Positions 43,136 through 55,652 of a stretch of 56,647 nucleotides of DNA are shown here, in pieces (positions within the stretch are counted from its first letter, which is position 1; each line of letters begins with the position of its first letter). Origin of the DNA: Flammula alnicola (lineage: Eukaryota; Basidiomycota; Agaricomycetes; Agaricales; Strophariaceae). The translations under genes and the position numbers were made by a program. The stretch spans positions 1 through 56,647 of the forward strand of contig JADNRV010000311.1 of NCBI GenBank assembly GCA_015499995.1. Reading direction: 5' to 3'. A model generated the notes under the pieces. It was not told the DNA's origin. It made no database searches and saw only the letters and a program-made list of their open reading frames with translations.

Positions 43136-44558
43136 TAACGAAAGAGAAATTATAAATAAACAGATTGTATAAAAAGCTGTTTACTATACATTGTCTATCG
43201 CCTTCTGTAGAGCTGAGAGCTAGATTATCCTGCGTCCACCAGTCGCCTGACACCAGGGAAAGCGAGACACGATCCAGCGTCACGCGGGGTCTCGTCCTGC
43301 CGCTGGCCCGGACGCGCTACCACGTGCTGGTTGCAGGCGCGGCAGCGGAAGATTAGAATCAAAGTCGGGCACCCGCTGACTTAACTCGATCCTCTCCACG
43401 TCGCAGTTATCATCCAGGGTGACGTGAATCAACCTCCGCTTATCGTTTGACCCGCTGGCGACGACTCGTCCTGAATAAACTGGGTCAACAACGCTTGATG
43501 GAATGGGGTAAGTCCACAACGACCGCGACGTACCTTCTGCCACGGATCCACCAATACTCCTGCTTCCCAGCACCTCCCAGCACGGCATCCCGTACGGCGC
43601 CTGCACCTGTGTAAGTCGTTTCAGCGAGTCTCTCCGTGCGTTTCGCCGCCAATTCCAATGGTCGACCGTGCGGGAGTGACACAAGAAACAAGGCAGCATT
43701 GAAAAAATCGGCAACCGTTCCAAACGTCAAGGTGAACAAGTATGCAGATAGGTAAAGCTGGCGCGTGTATGGTCAGTAGACGTGAGGTGCTGTGCGAGAG
43801 GACGAGGCAATATTGCTGTGGTAAGCCCTTCCCAACTATCCTTCCTTCGTTCTCGTGCTCATCTCCGTCGCTTCCTCATGCGGATTTATTGCTCGAAGAT
43901 CGCATTCATGCACGCTGGATGTCGTGATGTTTAACGAGTGACATCCACCTCGACCTGCTGGTGGAGCAGGAGTAGGCGTTGTGGGTCGAGGGTTGACTTT
44001 GGGATGCAGAAAGCGGCGTGTGGCCATGGGATGACAATGGTGGTCGTGGTCATAGTTGCGATAGTTGTAGTGATAGTGGGACCCGTAGAGCGTTGCTGTG
44101 GACCTTCGCGCGAGGACGACAGTTTCTCCCATCCTCTCCTCCTGTAGCGTACTACTTGTCCTTCCACAAAATATACAGGCATGACGAACATGGCAACAAC
44201 TCGACAAGTGCTGTTTTGAGCTGGATCTGGGTCGGCGGAAACGGCTACTGTTGCAGCGGTAGTAGGAGTTCGGTAGACGTTGAAGATATAAGGTACATTA
44301 TATATATATTTATATACAACGACTAAAAGCGCAAACATTGTAAGTCATATGAAGACCGAGGCAAGAGAAATGAACTTGAACTTACGATAGCAATGAGGCC
44401 GGCCAAGACGCAACGATTGGGTACGAATCTCAAGAAAGGGAAAAGATCTTCTATAATACAACAACTGCACTTAAATTGTCAGCGGAAGTGCGATGATAGA
44501 GAAAGAAAAGAGCAACTTACGAATGACGATGGGTATAATAACAGGTCAAATTCACCTC
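43136..44558. other. region without a firm gene; possible extra exons of the next gene
   Basis: On the minus strand a hydrophobic segment (FALLVVVYKYIYNVPYIFN, about 44280-44335) and a Thr-rich stretch could belong to a membrane protein that begins at 45015, but phases do not close cleanly. An AT dinucleotide run lies near 44297-44310. Confidence 0.35.
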
Positions 44559-45015
44559 CTACAGTTCTGTGAGCGCCGGTAATTCCGTGTCGAATGTTCG
44601 ATTTCTCCATTTCTTCGACTTCCCTGGCGAAGGCGGCTTGAACGTCGGAACAGAGGTCGATGGGTTCGGGTACGCGTGGATACCACCAAGGTACCTAGCC
44701 CTGCCTGATGTCGATGCCTTGAAGACTCTGGCCGTGAAGTGCGGCTCTGAGCATGTGTCGGAGGCCGAAGCGACGGCCCTGAGGAAGGAATGAGAATGAA
44801 ATAAGGCGAAGGGGGAAGGTCAGGGCATACCTCGTCGCTACCAAGTACACCTTCCCACCTCCTGATCTACGGAGTGCCATTCGAAGCGAAACTTGCACGG
44901 TGTTCGTTTGCATTGCTGCCCTGAGCGCGTTCGTAAGACCTTGAGGATCGTAATGCCGGCGGTCTATCTGATCGGATAAGACGTAGCTGGAAAACGTGAT
45001 TGAGGGTGGGTTCAT
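44559..45015 (-). CDS. hypothetical protein, about 134 aa, C-terminus uncertain
   Basis: Exons 44831-45015 and 44559-44778, joined in phase 2 across a 52-nt intron. It starts MNPPSITFSSYVLSDQIDRR, with a regular first part (LTNALRAAMQTNTVQVSLRM ... GGGKVYLVATR) and a Pro/Ser/Lys-rich end. A GTAGGA donor right at the stop could extend it into further exons (LLCCIIEDLFPFLRF, then a membrane segment). No family is recognised. Confidence 0.4.
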
Positions 45016-47550
45016 CCGAGAGGTGCGCCGGTTTGCGTGAGAGTGAGGCGGGCGCGAACGGGGGAGTTGAGAACGTGCAAGAGGTCGGATGACGGGCTGG
45101 TTATGCATGTAGCGCAATGGAAAAGGGAGTAAAGAATGAATAGACTGAAAGTGGGAGTGACGGAAAGTGAGGACGCGAGAACGCGTCTCATGTAATCGCG
45201 TTTGATGGCAACATCCAAATTGGGACATCGCAAAGGACAGTTCCACTGAGAATCATAGCGTTCGTTCTGCACATAACCACATAAGATACAATCGACGGAG
45301 GGCGCTAAAAATCTAAATTTAGAGGTTTTGGAAAGCGTGGTGGCTGTGCAAAAAGTGCGGGGTGATCGGATGATCGAGATAAGGCATCGAGGTTCCAGTA
45401 CGGGACAATTGTGACTTTAAGCCAAGAATTTCTGTGCGCTTCGGGGAATCAAATGTTATTGAAATCCATACGTCGCTGAGGGCGGAAACGGTGGGCGATA
45501 TTGGTGTATACCGCAATCGATAAGTGGAGTGATAATAAGTGAAGGACTTCCATGTATTCATGAGCCGCCGACACAGGAAACGGTGGCTGGTTTTGGTGGA
45601 AACCAAAATCGATGGCATGGGCGACGGTGGCAGGCGGAACAAGTCCCCAAGATAACCAGAAGGAGAACCATGTATCGAATACAAGGGTTCTATTTGGTTG
45701 GGGTTCTAGAGGCTGAATTTCGCTGCCGCCAGAAGACCAATGGAACGGTCTCTTTGGGGCGTCCTGCCCTCGTCGCTCGTAAAGCTGGATAAGATCCGAC
45801 AGCTCCTCTTATGAAGTCCTTCTCAGTTGAGTCACAGCTTTGGAGACCTCTAATTTGAGCCTAGACAAGATTTCATAAGGCTTCAGTGAAGAAAATACAA
45901 GCCAGCAACATACCAGTCGGAATTCAGGCATGCAGCGTGCACTCGTCGCCAGACCCTAGATAGTTATCAGTATAATAAAAGTAGCATGAAAAAATAAAAT
46001 CGACGTACTTGTATCACCCACTTTGCGCGTGCTCTACAGCAGCTTTGTTTTCACCCATAAAGTCTTCGCAAGTCGAGCCCAGTTTGAAATGCTCGTGAAA
46101 GGATATTTGGCGGTCTGATACAGCTCGTCCTCGAGGAGATCTTCCAAATTGTACAGTCAAGCCCTCGGTATAGGCATACGCTAAGTCAGTATCAGTCTTG
46201 GGTAGCACGTGGTCTTGCGAGCTATCTGGCACGTATCTAACGAGCTTATCGTCGCCCGCGTGGTTGGCAATCTATAGTTGGATGGATCTTGGACGTGGTC
46301 TGCCAACTGGTTCGCAAAATGCTGCAAAAGGGCGACATAACCTAGATGGCTTTCTTCGATGACAGGACAATCGTGTCCGTTTGACGGATATCGGCGAAGC
46401 AAGCGGCGACTTTGTTTGGGATGTTGGCATGGAAGTATACACTCAGAGCGAGTGTCATGTCCTTCAGCCACTTCTTTAAAACCCGCTTCCGGAGGGCAAG
46501 TTCAAGCCACCCGCAGGTAACTGACGGGATAGGGCAGTAAAGGTGAATCAAGTGATATCAACAGCATTGTTGTTTGAAGTACCCACCGACTGAACACCTG
46601 ATACATAGACAATCGACCTGCGCTTCCGCCAGTCGACTCCAGACATCGGGCAGATTGACCGTGGCGGCATATTCCAGATCATGATGGATACAAACAATAC
46701 AGACATTGATTGCTCAGATGTTCAGGCGCTGAGGCGCACACGCAGCCTCACAAGACGTTTCGAACTTCTCAATGAGCTGGATGGAGCCTAAAATGTCGGA
46801 GTACTTGCTGGCAATTTGGATGATAACCCGCGAGTTCTGCGGAATGTTAACTCGCAGCACCTCTCGGAGGCAGGTCGCGGTTGGGTCGTCGGGCAGTTGA
46901 CCGAGGTTCCTGATCCAGGGATTGCATTGGAAGAAAAATTTCTATGTATCAACGTTCGGTAGGACAAATATGTCTAATGCATGTAGAATTCCGCAGATGG
47001 GGTTCGGACCTTGACGATAAATTTGGCCAGTTTCACAACGGATTGACCATGCACAGTCTCGTTGAATCAATCCTGATGAGCCTGGCAGGGGCACGGATTG
47101 ACAGAATGAAGGGCGATGGATTGATCCCATGAGGGCGGACGATAGGTGAGCGGTGTAGACGGATAGCGCCGACTCCAGCGACCCGTATGTGGAGGGTGAA
47201 ACCGTAGGAACAAATCACAATCCTCAAGGTTGGAGCAAGACTGTCACCGAGGCCCTGGGACACCGTAAGTGGTGTCAAATATGGAATGCTGAGGCGACGT
47301 GGTTCTTATAGTCAGCGAGCTTGAGGTTGAGGTTCGCCTCGAAAACCACGGCAAAGGAATACAAGAAGGTCCTTGGGTATAGTTTTCCACATAACGAGCT
47401 CGTCGAATCAATCCAGATGAGTGAACGTCGTGGTGCAGGTTGCATAGTAGTTTGCAGGCGATGAGTTCTTGAGCTAGTTGGGAGTTGCGCTGAATAACGG
47501 GGTTACACGATTGATAGTATAGGTGGATAAACGACAACCTCTCCTAGCCG
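45016..47550. other. decayed F-box/LRR-like or similar gene remnants
   Basis: Minus-strand fragments read like parts of a basidiomycete F-box type gene (ALSDVWISITFDSPKRTEIL at 45319-45684; REVLRVNIPQNSRVIIQIAS near 46800), but frames and stops do not connect. No complete gene can be drawn. Confidence 0.3.
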
Positions 47551-47559
47551 AATCGGACT

Positions 47560-47730
47560 CAAGACGCTGCAAAGGGCTATCCCGTCACAAACGCCAGTGA
47601 CCCTGCTAGAAGATGGAGGGAGGGACGCAATTGACAACACAGGTAGATGAACGCCAACCTCTCCCAGCTCAAGGCGCTGCAAAGGGCTATCCCGTCACAA
47701 ACACCAGTAATCTTACTAGAAGATGGAGTG
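47560..47730 (-). repeat. ~120-bp tandem unit, inverted copies
   Basis: Two copies of the unit that contains GGGATAGCCCTTTGCAGCG and CCCTCCATCTTCTAG, in minus orientation. Plus-orientation copies lie at 51030-51330, with a single one at about 50206-50262. Confidence 0.7.
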
Positions 47731-48049
47731 CAGATTGCTCTGCTGTCGACGACTGCAAGAGAACGTCGAATTCAACATTGCACACAATAGGCTCGTAAGG
47801 AGAGAAGGTCCTTCCGGACCTTGTCTAAGAGAAAAGCTAAGCAAAGAAGAATTTGTTTTAGAGATAAGGATATCACTTACAGAGCGTTCGAGAGGGCGGT
47901 GGTCCATCGATCTACAGAGAAAAGCATGTCAGCCACATGTTTGAGCAAGAACGACAACCCCGTCCCTGGCGTGAGTCGAAAGATTGTCGGAAAGGCAGAC
48001 GAGCTGCATGAGTGGAGGAGAATGCTTACCTGCTGATGAGCTCCGAGAA

Positions 48050-48780
48050 TCGAGGTAATTCTCGCTGGGAGCATATTTCTTGAGTGAGGATGTTGATGGC
48101 GGTGGTGCAGTCCTCGGAACAATCCAGAGGGCCGATATAAACTTAATTGAGGCCAGATGGTGTCTTGAGGCGAAGTCAAAGACCCCGAGTTTCTGAGGGC
48201 CGGTCCAACCAGACCTTCCCGATAATACGTATCCACCAACTTGGCGCGGGCAAGGCTCACTTCGTCATCCTAGAGCCTTGACACACAGTCAAAGACTGCC
48301 CTTTTTGTGGATATCTAGACACGAAAATTCTTCAATTTTCTGCATATATGTATAGAGTATAAGGATTACCTGTAGGCAACTTGTTGAGCGTGTAAGACGA
48401 TCAAGGAAGGATTGGCCAAGATGCACAATGTGCCCGCACCGGCATTGAGTGACACGGGCAAGAGCTCCTCCTGCTGACGCTTTTTCCCAATGGCAACATA
48501 AAAAATGATGTCAAGTTGAGTGAACCAAACACGCTGACCCGGGACGGTTGGAGGATATAAGGGTGCTGCAGAGGGCTATCCCAATGTAAAAGCACGAATG
48601 AAGAGTGACTCGACGCTCCATTCACCCTTAGAGAAGGGATGCTCGCTTCGCTCGCAAATAAATAACAGAAATCCACTTCATAGTCCTCGGAGCAATCCAG
48701 AGGGCGATCGTGGTTGAACGTTGAGGCCTGAGGGAGAAAGAAAGCGACCCGCTGTTTGGCTCAACCATCTTGCACAAACA
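48050..48780 (-). repeat. ~0.7-kb inverted repeat, left copy
   Basis: Read on the minus strand it matches 51340-52040 closely, for example TGAGCCTTGCCCGCGCCAAG and GGAAGGTCTGGTTGGACCGG. The frames inside (such as 48401-48676) are conserved between copies, but I see no protein family. They may be carried along with the repeat. Confidence 0.75.
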
Positions 48781-51020
48781 ACTAAGGCTTTTGAATCGAC
48801 TGACCTTTCTCCTCCAAGTACAGTTACCAGAAGGTCAAGCGAGAAGGTACGAGGAGCGAGGCCATTCAGCGAGGGTCGACACGGTTAGAACACCGTCTTT
48901 GAGCAACACCACATCGCATCACAGGTCACAAGGTCACATCACCGCTGCTCCCTCTCACTCAGCCTTGCCATGTCCTGCGACACTGCAGCGACAGTCTCTG
49001 ACCGCATCTCGCAAAACTAGTCGCTATCAGTCGCCCTCAAGATTCTTTTCACCCACCCATACCTTCCCTTATTTTCCTAGCTATTAGACCCATTTTCTTC
49101 GCTCTAGCTGGTAGCTTTCCTGGCGAGACCTTCTTGTGTCCCACTGGGTTTTGGAGGCTCGTGAGGTTTTGACGCACCCATGCTATGATGCACTTTCATT
49201 TCATAGTATATTTTGCCTGCTAGAGGTTCCTCTTCATCTAATACTTACTTTATTTATTTTGGTTCGGGGTTTTTTTCTTGGTTCCCTCCCACCGCACCCT
49301 TTTAGCTATAATCCCACCCTCCCGCCGTCGGGTCTCATCTCAGACCTCCTTTGCCGGGATGGTGTCTCGAGCCGAAGACCCCGGGGTCTTTGCCCAATCT
49401 TTGTCAACTGCTATCTGCTTCTACTCATTGCTATTCAATTCTAGTTTTTATATCAATATCAGAAAGAAAGGCAGATCAAAGACCCCTACCCACCATTACA
49501 CCCACCCCGTAAGTCCCCTTTTGTCGCGTCATTTGGCGTTGGCGAAGGTGTCTTCTTGTTGATTTTTCATTACTTTACCGTTTTCATCTTTTACAGCCAC
49601 CCGCCGCTGTCGCCCACCGACAAACGATCTCTCTAGTACTGATACATTGAGATCGTTTGCGGGCCTTGGACCGTTCCATCACTACACCGTTGTCGCCCAC
49701 CGACATGCGATCTCTCTAGTACTTGATACATTTGTTTTCGGGCCTTGGATCGTCCCATCACCACCGTCATCGCCCACTGTCGCTTCAATACTCATTAAAC
49801 CATGAACTAGGGTAGGCTAAGCGGCCGCTGCTCTTACTGCTTTCTGATGAGAAATTTTCCCTTGGTCTACAGAATCCCTCCTCAGTGCCACCGAGTGCAC
49901 CATCCGCTCGAAGTTGGAAAGGATGTTGTAGAGGTACACCGTTTGTAAGTCGTGCTTCTTTTAATCTTGACGCGCAAAGCTCATGAAGCTTAGAGCTGAA
50001 TAACCTCCTCTTGAGCCACGACATTCGGCTCGTTTGGCCTAAACAGCGGGCTCCGCGGGTTTCCGTCGCCTTTTCAAGTCGATCTCGACCTTCAAGGGAT
50101 ATCCCCTCGTGTGTTTACGGACTATTATCCAAATACTCACTCAACTGAGGACTCGCTAACTCACGGTCGCTGTGACTGACAACCTCATCCGATTCACACT
50201 ACTTAGCAGGATTACTGGCGTTTGCAAGGGGATAGCCCTTTGCAGCGCCTTGAGTCCAGTTGTTTTAGAAGGTAGTAGTTAGAAGCCGTGCCCGTCGTTA
50301 TTCAGCCCAGTAGTTGAGCCCAAGGAAAACTGCATCCCGTCGACCAAGGTGTTGTCGTTCTACCGCCAGGACGCTTTCTCCATCGAGGCGGCATACTCTA
50401 TGCTCAGCCTGAGCTGTTTCCTGGCGCGATCAACCCCCGGATCGGAACCGCCGAGGAGGTAAATGGCGATGCTGCTGGTGTCAAACTAAAGACAAGGTTG
50501 AACCTTCATGGCATTTATGTCGTTCGAGCAAGCCTATGTTGGAAAGATCGAGGAGAAGCGACAAATTCATGATGGAGGTAAGTTTTCCTGCTTATTCATC
50601 TCATCCCAGATATCGATACAATTTTGCCGAACAGGACCGCAAAAATGCTCTCGAGGAGTACCCCTATTCTATGCGCGGCAAGGTAGAGGTTATGCCCCCT
50701 ACAGCGTGCGCGGTTATCCCATGATAAATTAACGTCCGTATAATCAGAGTTCGACCCAAAAACAACCTACCGTCATGCTCTAGTTATGTGGATCCAAGCA
50801 GAATGCAATACGCCGGCCAAAGGGCCTCGCTGACTGCGGGTCCATATTCATTCCGCACTCCGTCCATCCATTCTCGTGTACGATCCTGCCCTCAATAAGA
50901 CCGTCACGGATGGCCTGCCTACGACGTACTCTATGTCTTCAACTTTCCGGTGAGAGCGACACGCTGACCGAGTCCAAAACGTCTGAGTTTGTTTCCAAAG
51001 TTCCTTACCAAACAAACGAC
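48781..51020. other. spacer between inverted copies
   Basis: It holds a tandem duplication of ~82 bp (TGTCGCCCACCGACA, about 49605-49785) and a single copy of the ~120-bp unit at 50206. Broken coding-like stretches lie around 50410-50730 on the plus strand (PELFPGAINPRIGTAEEV; FAEQDRKNALEEYPYSMRGK) that look like a degraded gene I cannot name. Confidence 0.4.
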
Positions 51021-51029
51021 TTGCCGATT

Positions 51030-51330
51030 CCACTAGCAGGATTACTGGCATTTGTAAGGGATAACCCCTTGCAGAGCCTTAAGTGCAGTTCAGCTAGAGG
51101 TTGACATCCATCTACATGTAGTGTCAATCGTGTCCCTCCCTCCATCTTCTGGCAGGATTACTGGCGTTTGTAAGGGGATAGCCCTTTGCAGCGCCTTGAG
51201 TCCAGTTCAGCTAGGCGAGGTTGGCGTTCATCTACGTGTATTGTCAATTGCGTCTCTCCCTCCATCTTCTAGCAGGATTACTGGCGTTTGTAAGGGGATA
51301 GCCCGTTGCAGCGTCTTGCCTAGTAGGAGA
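51030..51330 (+). repeat. ~120-bp tandem units, three copies
   Basis: Units start AGCAGGATTACTGGC at about 51032, 51152 and 51272, then GGGATAGCCC-TTGCAGCG and CATCTACGTGTA. The period is 120 bp. Confidence 0.8.
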
Positions 51331-51339
51331 GGTTGAGCC

Positions 51340-52040
51340 AAACAGCGGGCAATCTTCGTCGCTTTCTTTCTCCCTCAGGCCTCAGGCCTCAACCACGATC
51401 GCCCTCTGGACTGCTCCGAGGATTATGAAGTGGATTTTTGTTGTCTATTTGCGAGCGAAGCGAGCATCCCTTCTCTAAGGGTGAATGGAACGTCGAGTCA
51501 CTCTTCATTCGTGCTTTTGCATTGGGATAGCCCTCTGCAACACCCTTATATCCTCCAAGCGTCCCGGGTCAGCGTGTTTGGTTCGCTCAACTTGACATCC
51601 ATCGTATTTTGTGTTGCCATCGCAAGATGGTGCCATTGGGAAAATCTTCAGCAGGAGGAGCTCTTGCCCGTGTCACTCAATGCCGGTACGGGCCCATTGT
51701 GCATCTTGGCCAATTCTTCCTTGATCGTCTTACACGCTAAATACTCTATGCATATATGCAGAAAATTGAAGAATTTTCGTGTCTAGATATCCACAAAAGG
51801 GCAGTCTTTGACTGTGTGTCAAGGCTCTAGGATGACGAAGTGAGCCTTGCCCGCGCCAAGTTGGCGGATACGTATTATCGGGAAGGTCTGGTTGGACCGG
51901 CCCTCAGAAACTCGGGGTCTTTGACTTCGACTCGAGACACCATCTGGCCTCAATTAAGTTTATGTCGGCCCTCTGGTTTGATCCGAGGACTGCACCACCG
52001 CAATCAACATCCTCACTCAAGAAACCGGCTCTCAGCAAGA
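51340..52040 (+). repeat. ~0.7-kb inverted repeat, right copy
   Basis: Plus-strand partner of 48050-48780. The similarity starts at the CGCTTTCTTTCTCCCTCAGG stretch and fades near 52040. Confidence 0.75.
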
Positions 52041-53311
52041 TTCTGCGACTTACGCTCAAGACCCCGACATCGACCTTGGAGTTCACTCTTGTGACACCAA
52101 CACGACGATCTTGACGACGGGACGCCGGTCCTCTGGATTGCTCCGAGGACTATACTCCGTCTGCCATACCTCCGCCATTTGAATTCCTACCTTCAGCACG
52201 CCCAGCAGACCTCAGGATTGCTCCGGAGACTGCGTTGCGGTTACCTAAGCCGAATAGTTAGCTAGTTCATCGCAAACTCCGCCAGCGCCTTTCGAACTGT
52301 TCTTCTCCTTTACAGCTCGCTCCCACTGGTCCTCAGGATTGCTCCGCTGTTTCTCGAACGTACTTTCACCTCTACCAGCTGTTCTGCTTAGCGTAAGTCG
52401 GCCTTGTCAGGCCTTTAGCTTCCTGATCAATTTCGCTTACTTTTCATTCCAGTCTCATCCGATGTCCTCACTGTATATGAGTTGGTGCATTCATCGCCCC
52501 GCTTAAAGTCAGTCACATTCATTTATTGAGATATACTGGAGCTCATTTCATGCCTTCGGCCCAGATCAGTTCCGTCGCGTGCTCTTTGAATGCATAATCC
52601 TCAAGCGCATCATGCCATCGGTCCACGGAGACGAGCCCATGGCCACTTTTCGTCGATTCTGTCATGTACTGTCTGCTGCTCCTCATCTAGCAATCTGCCC
52701 CAGAACGCTACGCCTATGCCTTCCACATCATCCGGCCGACATGCCGTATCACTGGCAAGCATATCGCGGCAGTCTCTGTTTCGGTATACCAGACGGAGAT
52801 CCTAGAGTTTCGCTTAGAATATGCCGTCTCCCTTCTTCTCCCATCATCGACAATCCCAATCGCTGCCACGTTCACCTATATACGAAACTTTGACGGCAGT
52901 TGCCTGAACAGCGTCCCGTATTCTATCCAGATAATGACTCATAGTCAGCCGAGTTTGACAGCAGGAATGGCGGTGTCGCATCCCGTTTTGGGCACAGGGC
53001 CCACATCTACCCTATCCCAAAGCCTTCAACTCCTGACGTTCGTGTCCGTGGAACCCATATGAGTCAAGTGATGGATTATTCTGTGGGAAGGAAACTTACT
53101 GGTAAAGCGTGGCTTTCGTCATGATAGCCTTTCAGAAGAATGACTTTGAAGGGCAGCGATCGACCATGGGGTTTGCCTCATGTTTAGGGCCCGCGCCGTT
53201 TACCTGTTCCAACGCTTACCTGTCTGAATTCGAAGTCGCCGACCTCTTTCACCTTCACCTTCACCTTTCTTTATCATTACAACTGTTTTAACTTCTCGCC
53301 TCTTCGCAACC
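52041..53311. other. repeat-rich intergenic DNA
   Basis: The ~22-bp motif CCTC-GGATTGCTCCGAGGACT recurs near 52130, 52209 and 52330. No firm gene is seen. Confidence 0.45.
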
Positions 53312-55245
53312 ATGTCTTCCGACCGTCAAACAAGATCTTCCAACTCCCGAATTCAACACACGTCGACCGATCTACAGCAGTCGAACAATTCCAAAGCTCA
53401 AGAGAAGCCGACCGGTTCCAGAGTCAGAGGTCCAAGTAGATCAAGTGGTCAGCACAAGCTGCCGCTGACGATGGCCCTTCGAAGTCGCATGGAAGGAGGC
53501 GTACGTCCCTTTATTTTATAAAATGTTGCGATAATTCTCACCCTGTTGGCTATCGCAAAGACTGTAGATGGCCAGGGATCTGTCCCGCCAGTGCCATTTG
53601 AAGCGCGGAAAATCCCCGCGCCATCTTCATATTGCGCAAATCAGAATTGGTTTTCCTTTCAGCAGAACGAACAGACTCGGGTACATAACTTTCGCCCTTT
53701 GGACACTATTCCTCCCCCCCCCTCGAACTTATGCACTCTGCTTTCCGTCGATTTTCATCGGAAATGCACGCTAGCCCTCTCGCAGTTCGAGGTCGCAACA
53801 TGTCTCCAAATCTACGAAACGCCCTCCGGGGTGCATCGTCGTTAGCCCAATCTATGCCTCAACTTTACGACACCCATGACCTTCGCCTTGAAGCTTTCCT
53901 GCAAGGTCTGAAGGTTATATTTCCCGATGACGAATCGCACATCTGGGAGACTAACAAATGCCCCACTGAAGACGAGGGCGGCAGATGTAAAGTCGACATC
54001 GTGTACTACCAGAAGGAAACTGGAGGCCATCCCAGGCTACCACTTATCATGATTGAAGTGAAGCTAGAGCTTGGGACTGGCGGCGACCCTAATATCCAGG
54101 TCCAGGCCTATTATGGACAATACCTATCCTCCCTGCGTAATCCTCATTTGACCGGCGCTCCTATATTTTTAATCTCTCTCAGTGGTGCGTAAGACCTTCT
54201 CGCCTTCTAGCTGGTCTTAAATTTTTTCTAGGGACATTGATGATGATAAGCGGTGGTTTCTGCAATGCGGAAGCGTCGAATCCAATTATCCAACCCCTTA
54301 CTACAGTGAATCTGGTAGACTTGGGTCACTCCATAAACGAATACAAAGCAGCGTCGATATTTTATGCGTTAAAAACTTCTCTTTCAGACCTATGTAAGTC
54401 AGATTACTTTTATTCATGCACGCCTCTTCTTGACATATATATTAGGGAAGAAACCCCCCTTCTGAAGGTTACCGATTCAAACTATCCCGTATCATCCCAT
54501 GTACCGACGTTGTTAAGGTACTTGTGCCTCGCAGTCTTTATCTAGGGAATACCGGGATGTCCATGGCCACTCGATAACTATTTAAACGAAGACAAAACTC
54601 TCGTTGGAAAGATGGCGTCGGCAAAGAAATATGTCGTGAAGATTATCTGCCTTTCCGCTCTGGAATGTTATGGGAGGATGTCCATTTGCATCTTGCCAAC
54701 AAGGAATTAGCGCCCCAGTTGTTAGGATGGCACAAGCGCGTACGTGATGCTTTTACAATGTTTTCATGGAGTACCTTGCTCCTCCGAAAGAAGGCCAGGC
54801 CGGGTGGTTGACACTTCACGATTTTGGCGTCAACTACCCAGAGCAAGCGCAGGCTGCAAAGGAAACTATCGATGCCGGATTCGTGAAGATATCTTCAGTG
54901 CGCTCAAGGAGAAGGACTTCGTCCATGGAGATCTGCGACCAAACAACATAATGATCAATGTCAACAAGGATGGTTCGCTCATGGAATGTGGTGCAAGGCA
55001 GTTTTGAAGGTGATCGATTTCGACTGGTCGGGGGTGGCGGGCAACGTCTTTTATCCTTACAACCGCAACCCCTCATTTCCCTGGCCAGGAAATCGACATC
55101 GACATCGACGATTATCGAAGCAGATGACGACTGCGCGATGGTTCAAACATGGATGGAGCTCTGGCCAGAGGTCTTGCCTACGTTGAAAGCGGAACCGAAA
55201 CCGATCCGGCGGGATAAGACTGAGGAGTGGTCCTCAATGCCCTGA
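53312..55245 (+). pseudogene. nuclease-like plus protein-kinase-like gene, broken
   Basis: A basic Ser-rich start (MSSDRQTRSSNSRIQHTS) leads to a region with VDIVYY ... LIMIEVKLELG ... QVQAYYGQYL. This resembles a PD-(D/E)XK nuclease core (Asp, Glu-x-Lys, then Gln). A kinase-like half follows, with KYVVKI, EYLAPPKEG, a catalytic loop FVHGDLRPNNIM and VIDFDWSG in place of DFG. The frame changes without splice signals at several points: at a C9 run near 53717, a C6 run near 54460, near 54660, near 54890 and near 54990. It is therefore a pseudogene unless these are assembly errors. Similar nuclease or kinase fusions are known among Crinkler-type conflict and effector proteins; the family call is tentative. 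Confidence 0.55.
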
Positions 55246-55284
55246 AAAACTTGAGGATATACACGAGGGTATATACGTCTTGCG

Positions 55285-55430
55285 ACACTGTCACACTCAG
55301 GTGAACTGGACACACACACTCAACCGTACACACTCACACTCGGGCCGACCACACTCACACTCGCCGACCACACTGGTCCCCCCTGACCACACTCATTCAC
55401 CGCCGTACACACTGATCCGCTCTACCAAAC
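55285..55430 (+). repeat. CACTC-rich minisatellite-like stretch
   Basis: Irregular repeats of ACCACACTCACACTCG and CACACACTC over about 145 bp. Confidence 0.6.
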
Positions 55431-55652
55431 TCGATACTTCCGCGTCGGCTTTCACATATTAGGCTAACATACAGAAAAAAAACATAGTTTCGACCCCTCT
55501 TTCATTGAATATCTACGAAATATGTCTATAAGTCCTATGTATGGGTAGAAATACCAACATTTATTCGAGGATTGCGTCAATGCATGAAGATTTGTGATTT
55601 TTTACCATTCCTTGACCATCCCTCTCCCTCTCCCTCAATCGACATCATTGAA

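Noticed and set aside
48401..51786. Frames conserved between the two inverted 0.7-kb copies (91 and 118 codons)
   Set aside because: Conservation is explained by DNA-level duplication. The frames diverge at the C-terminus, and no protein family is recognised.
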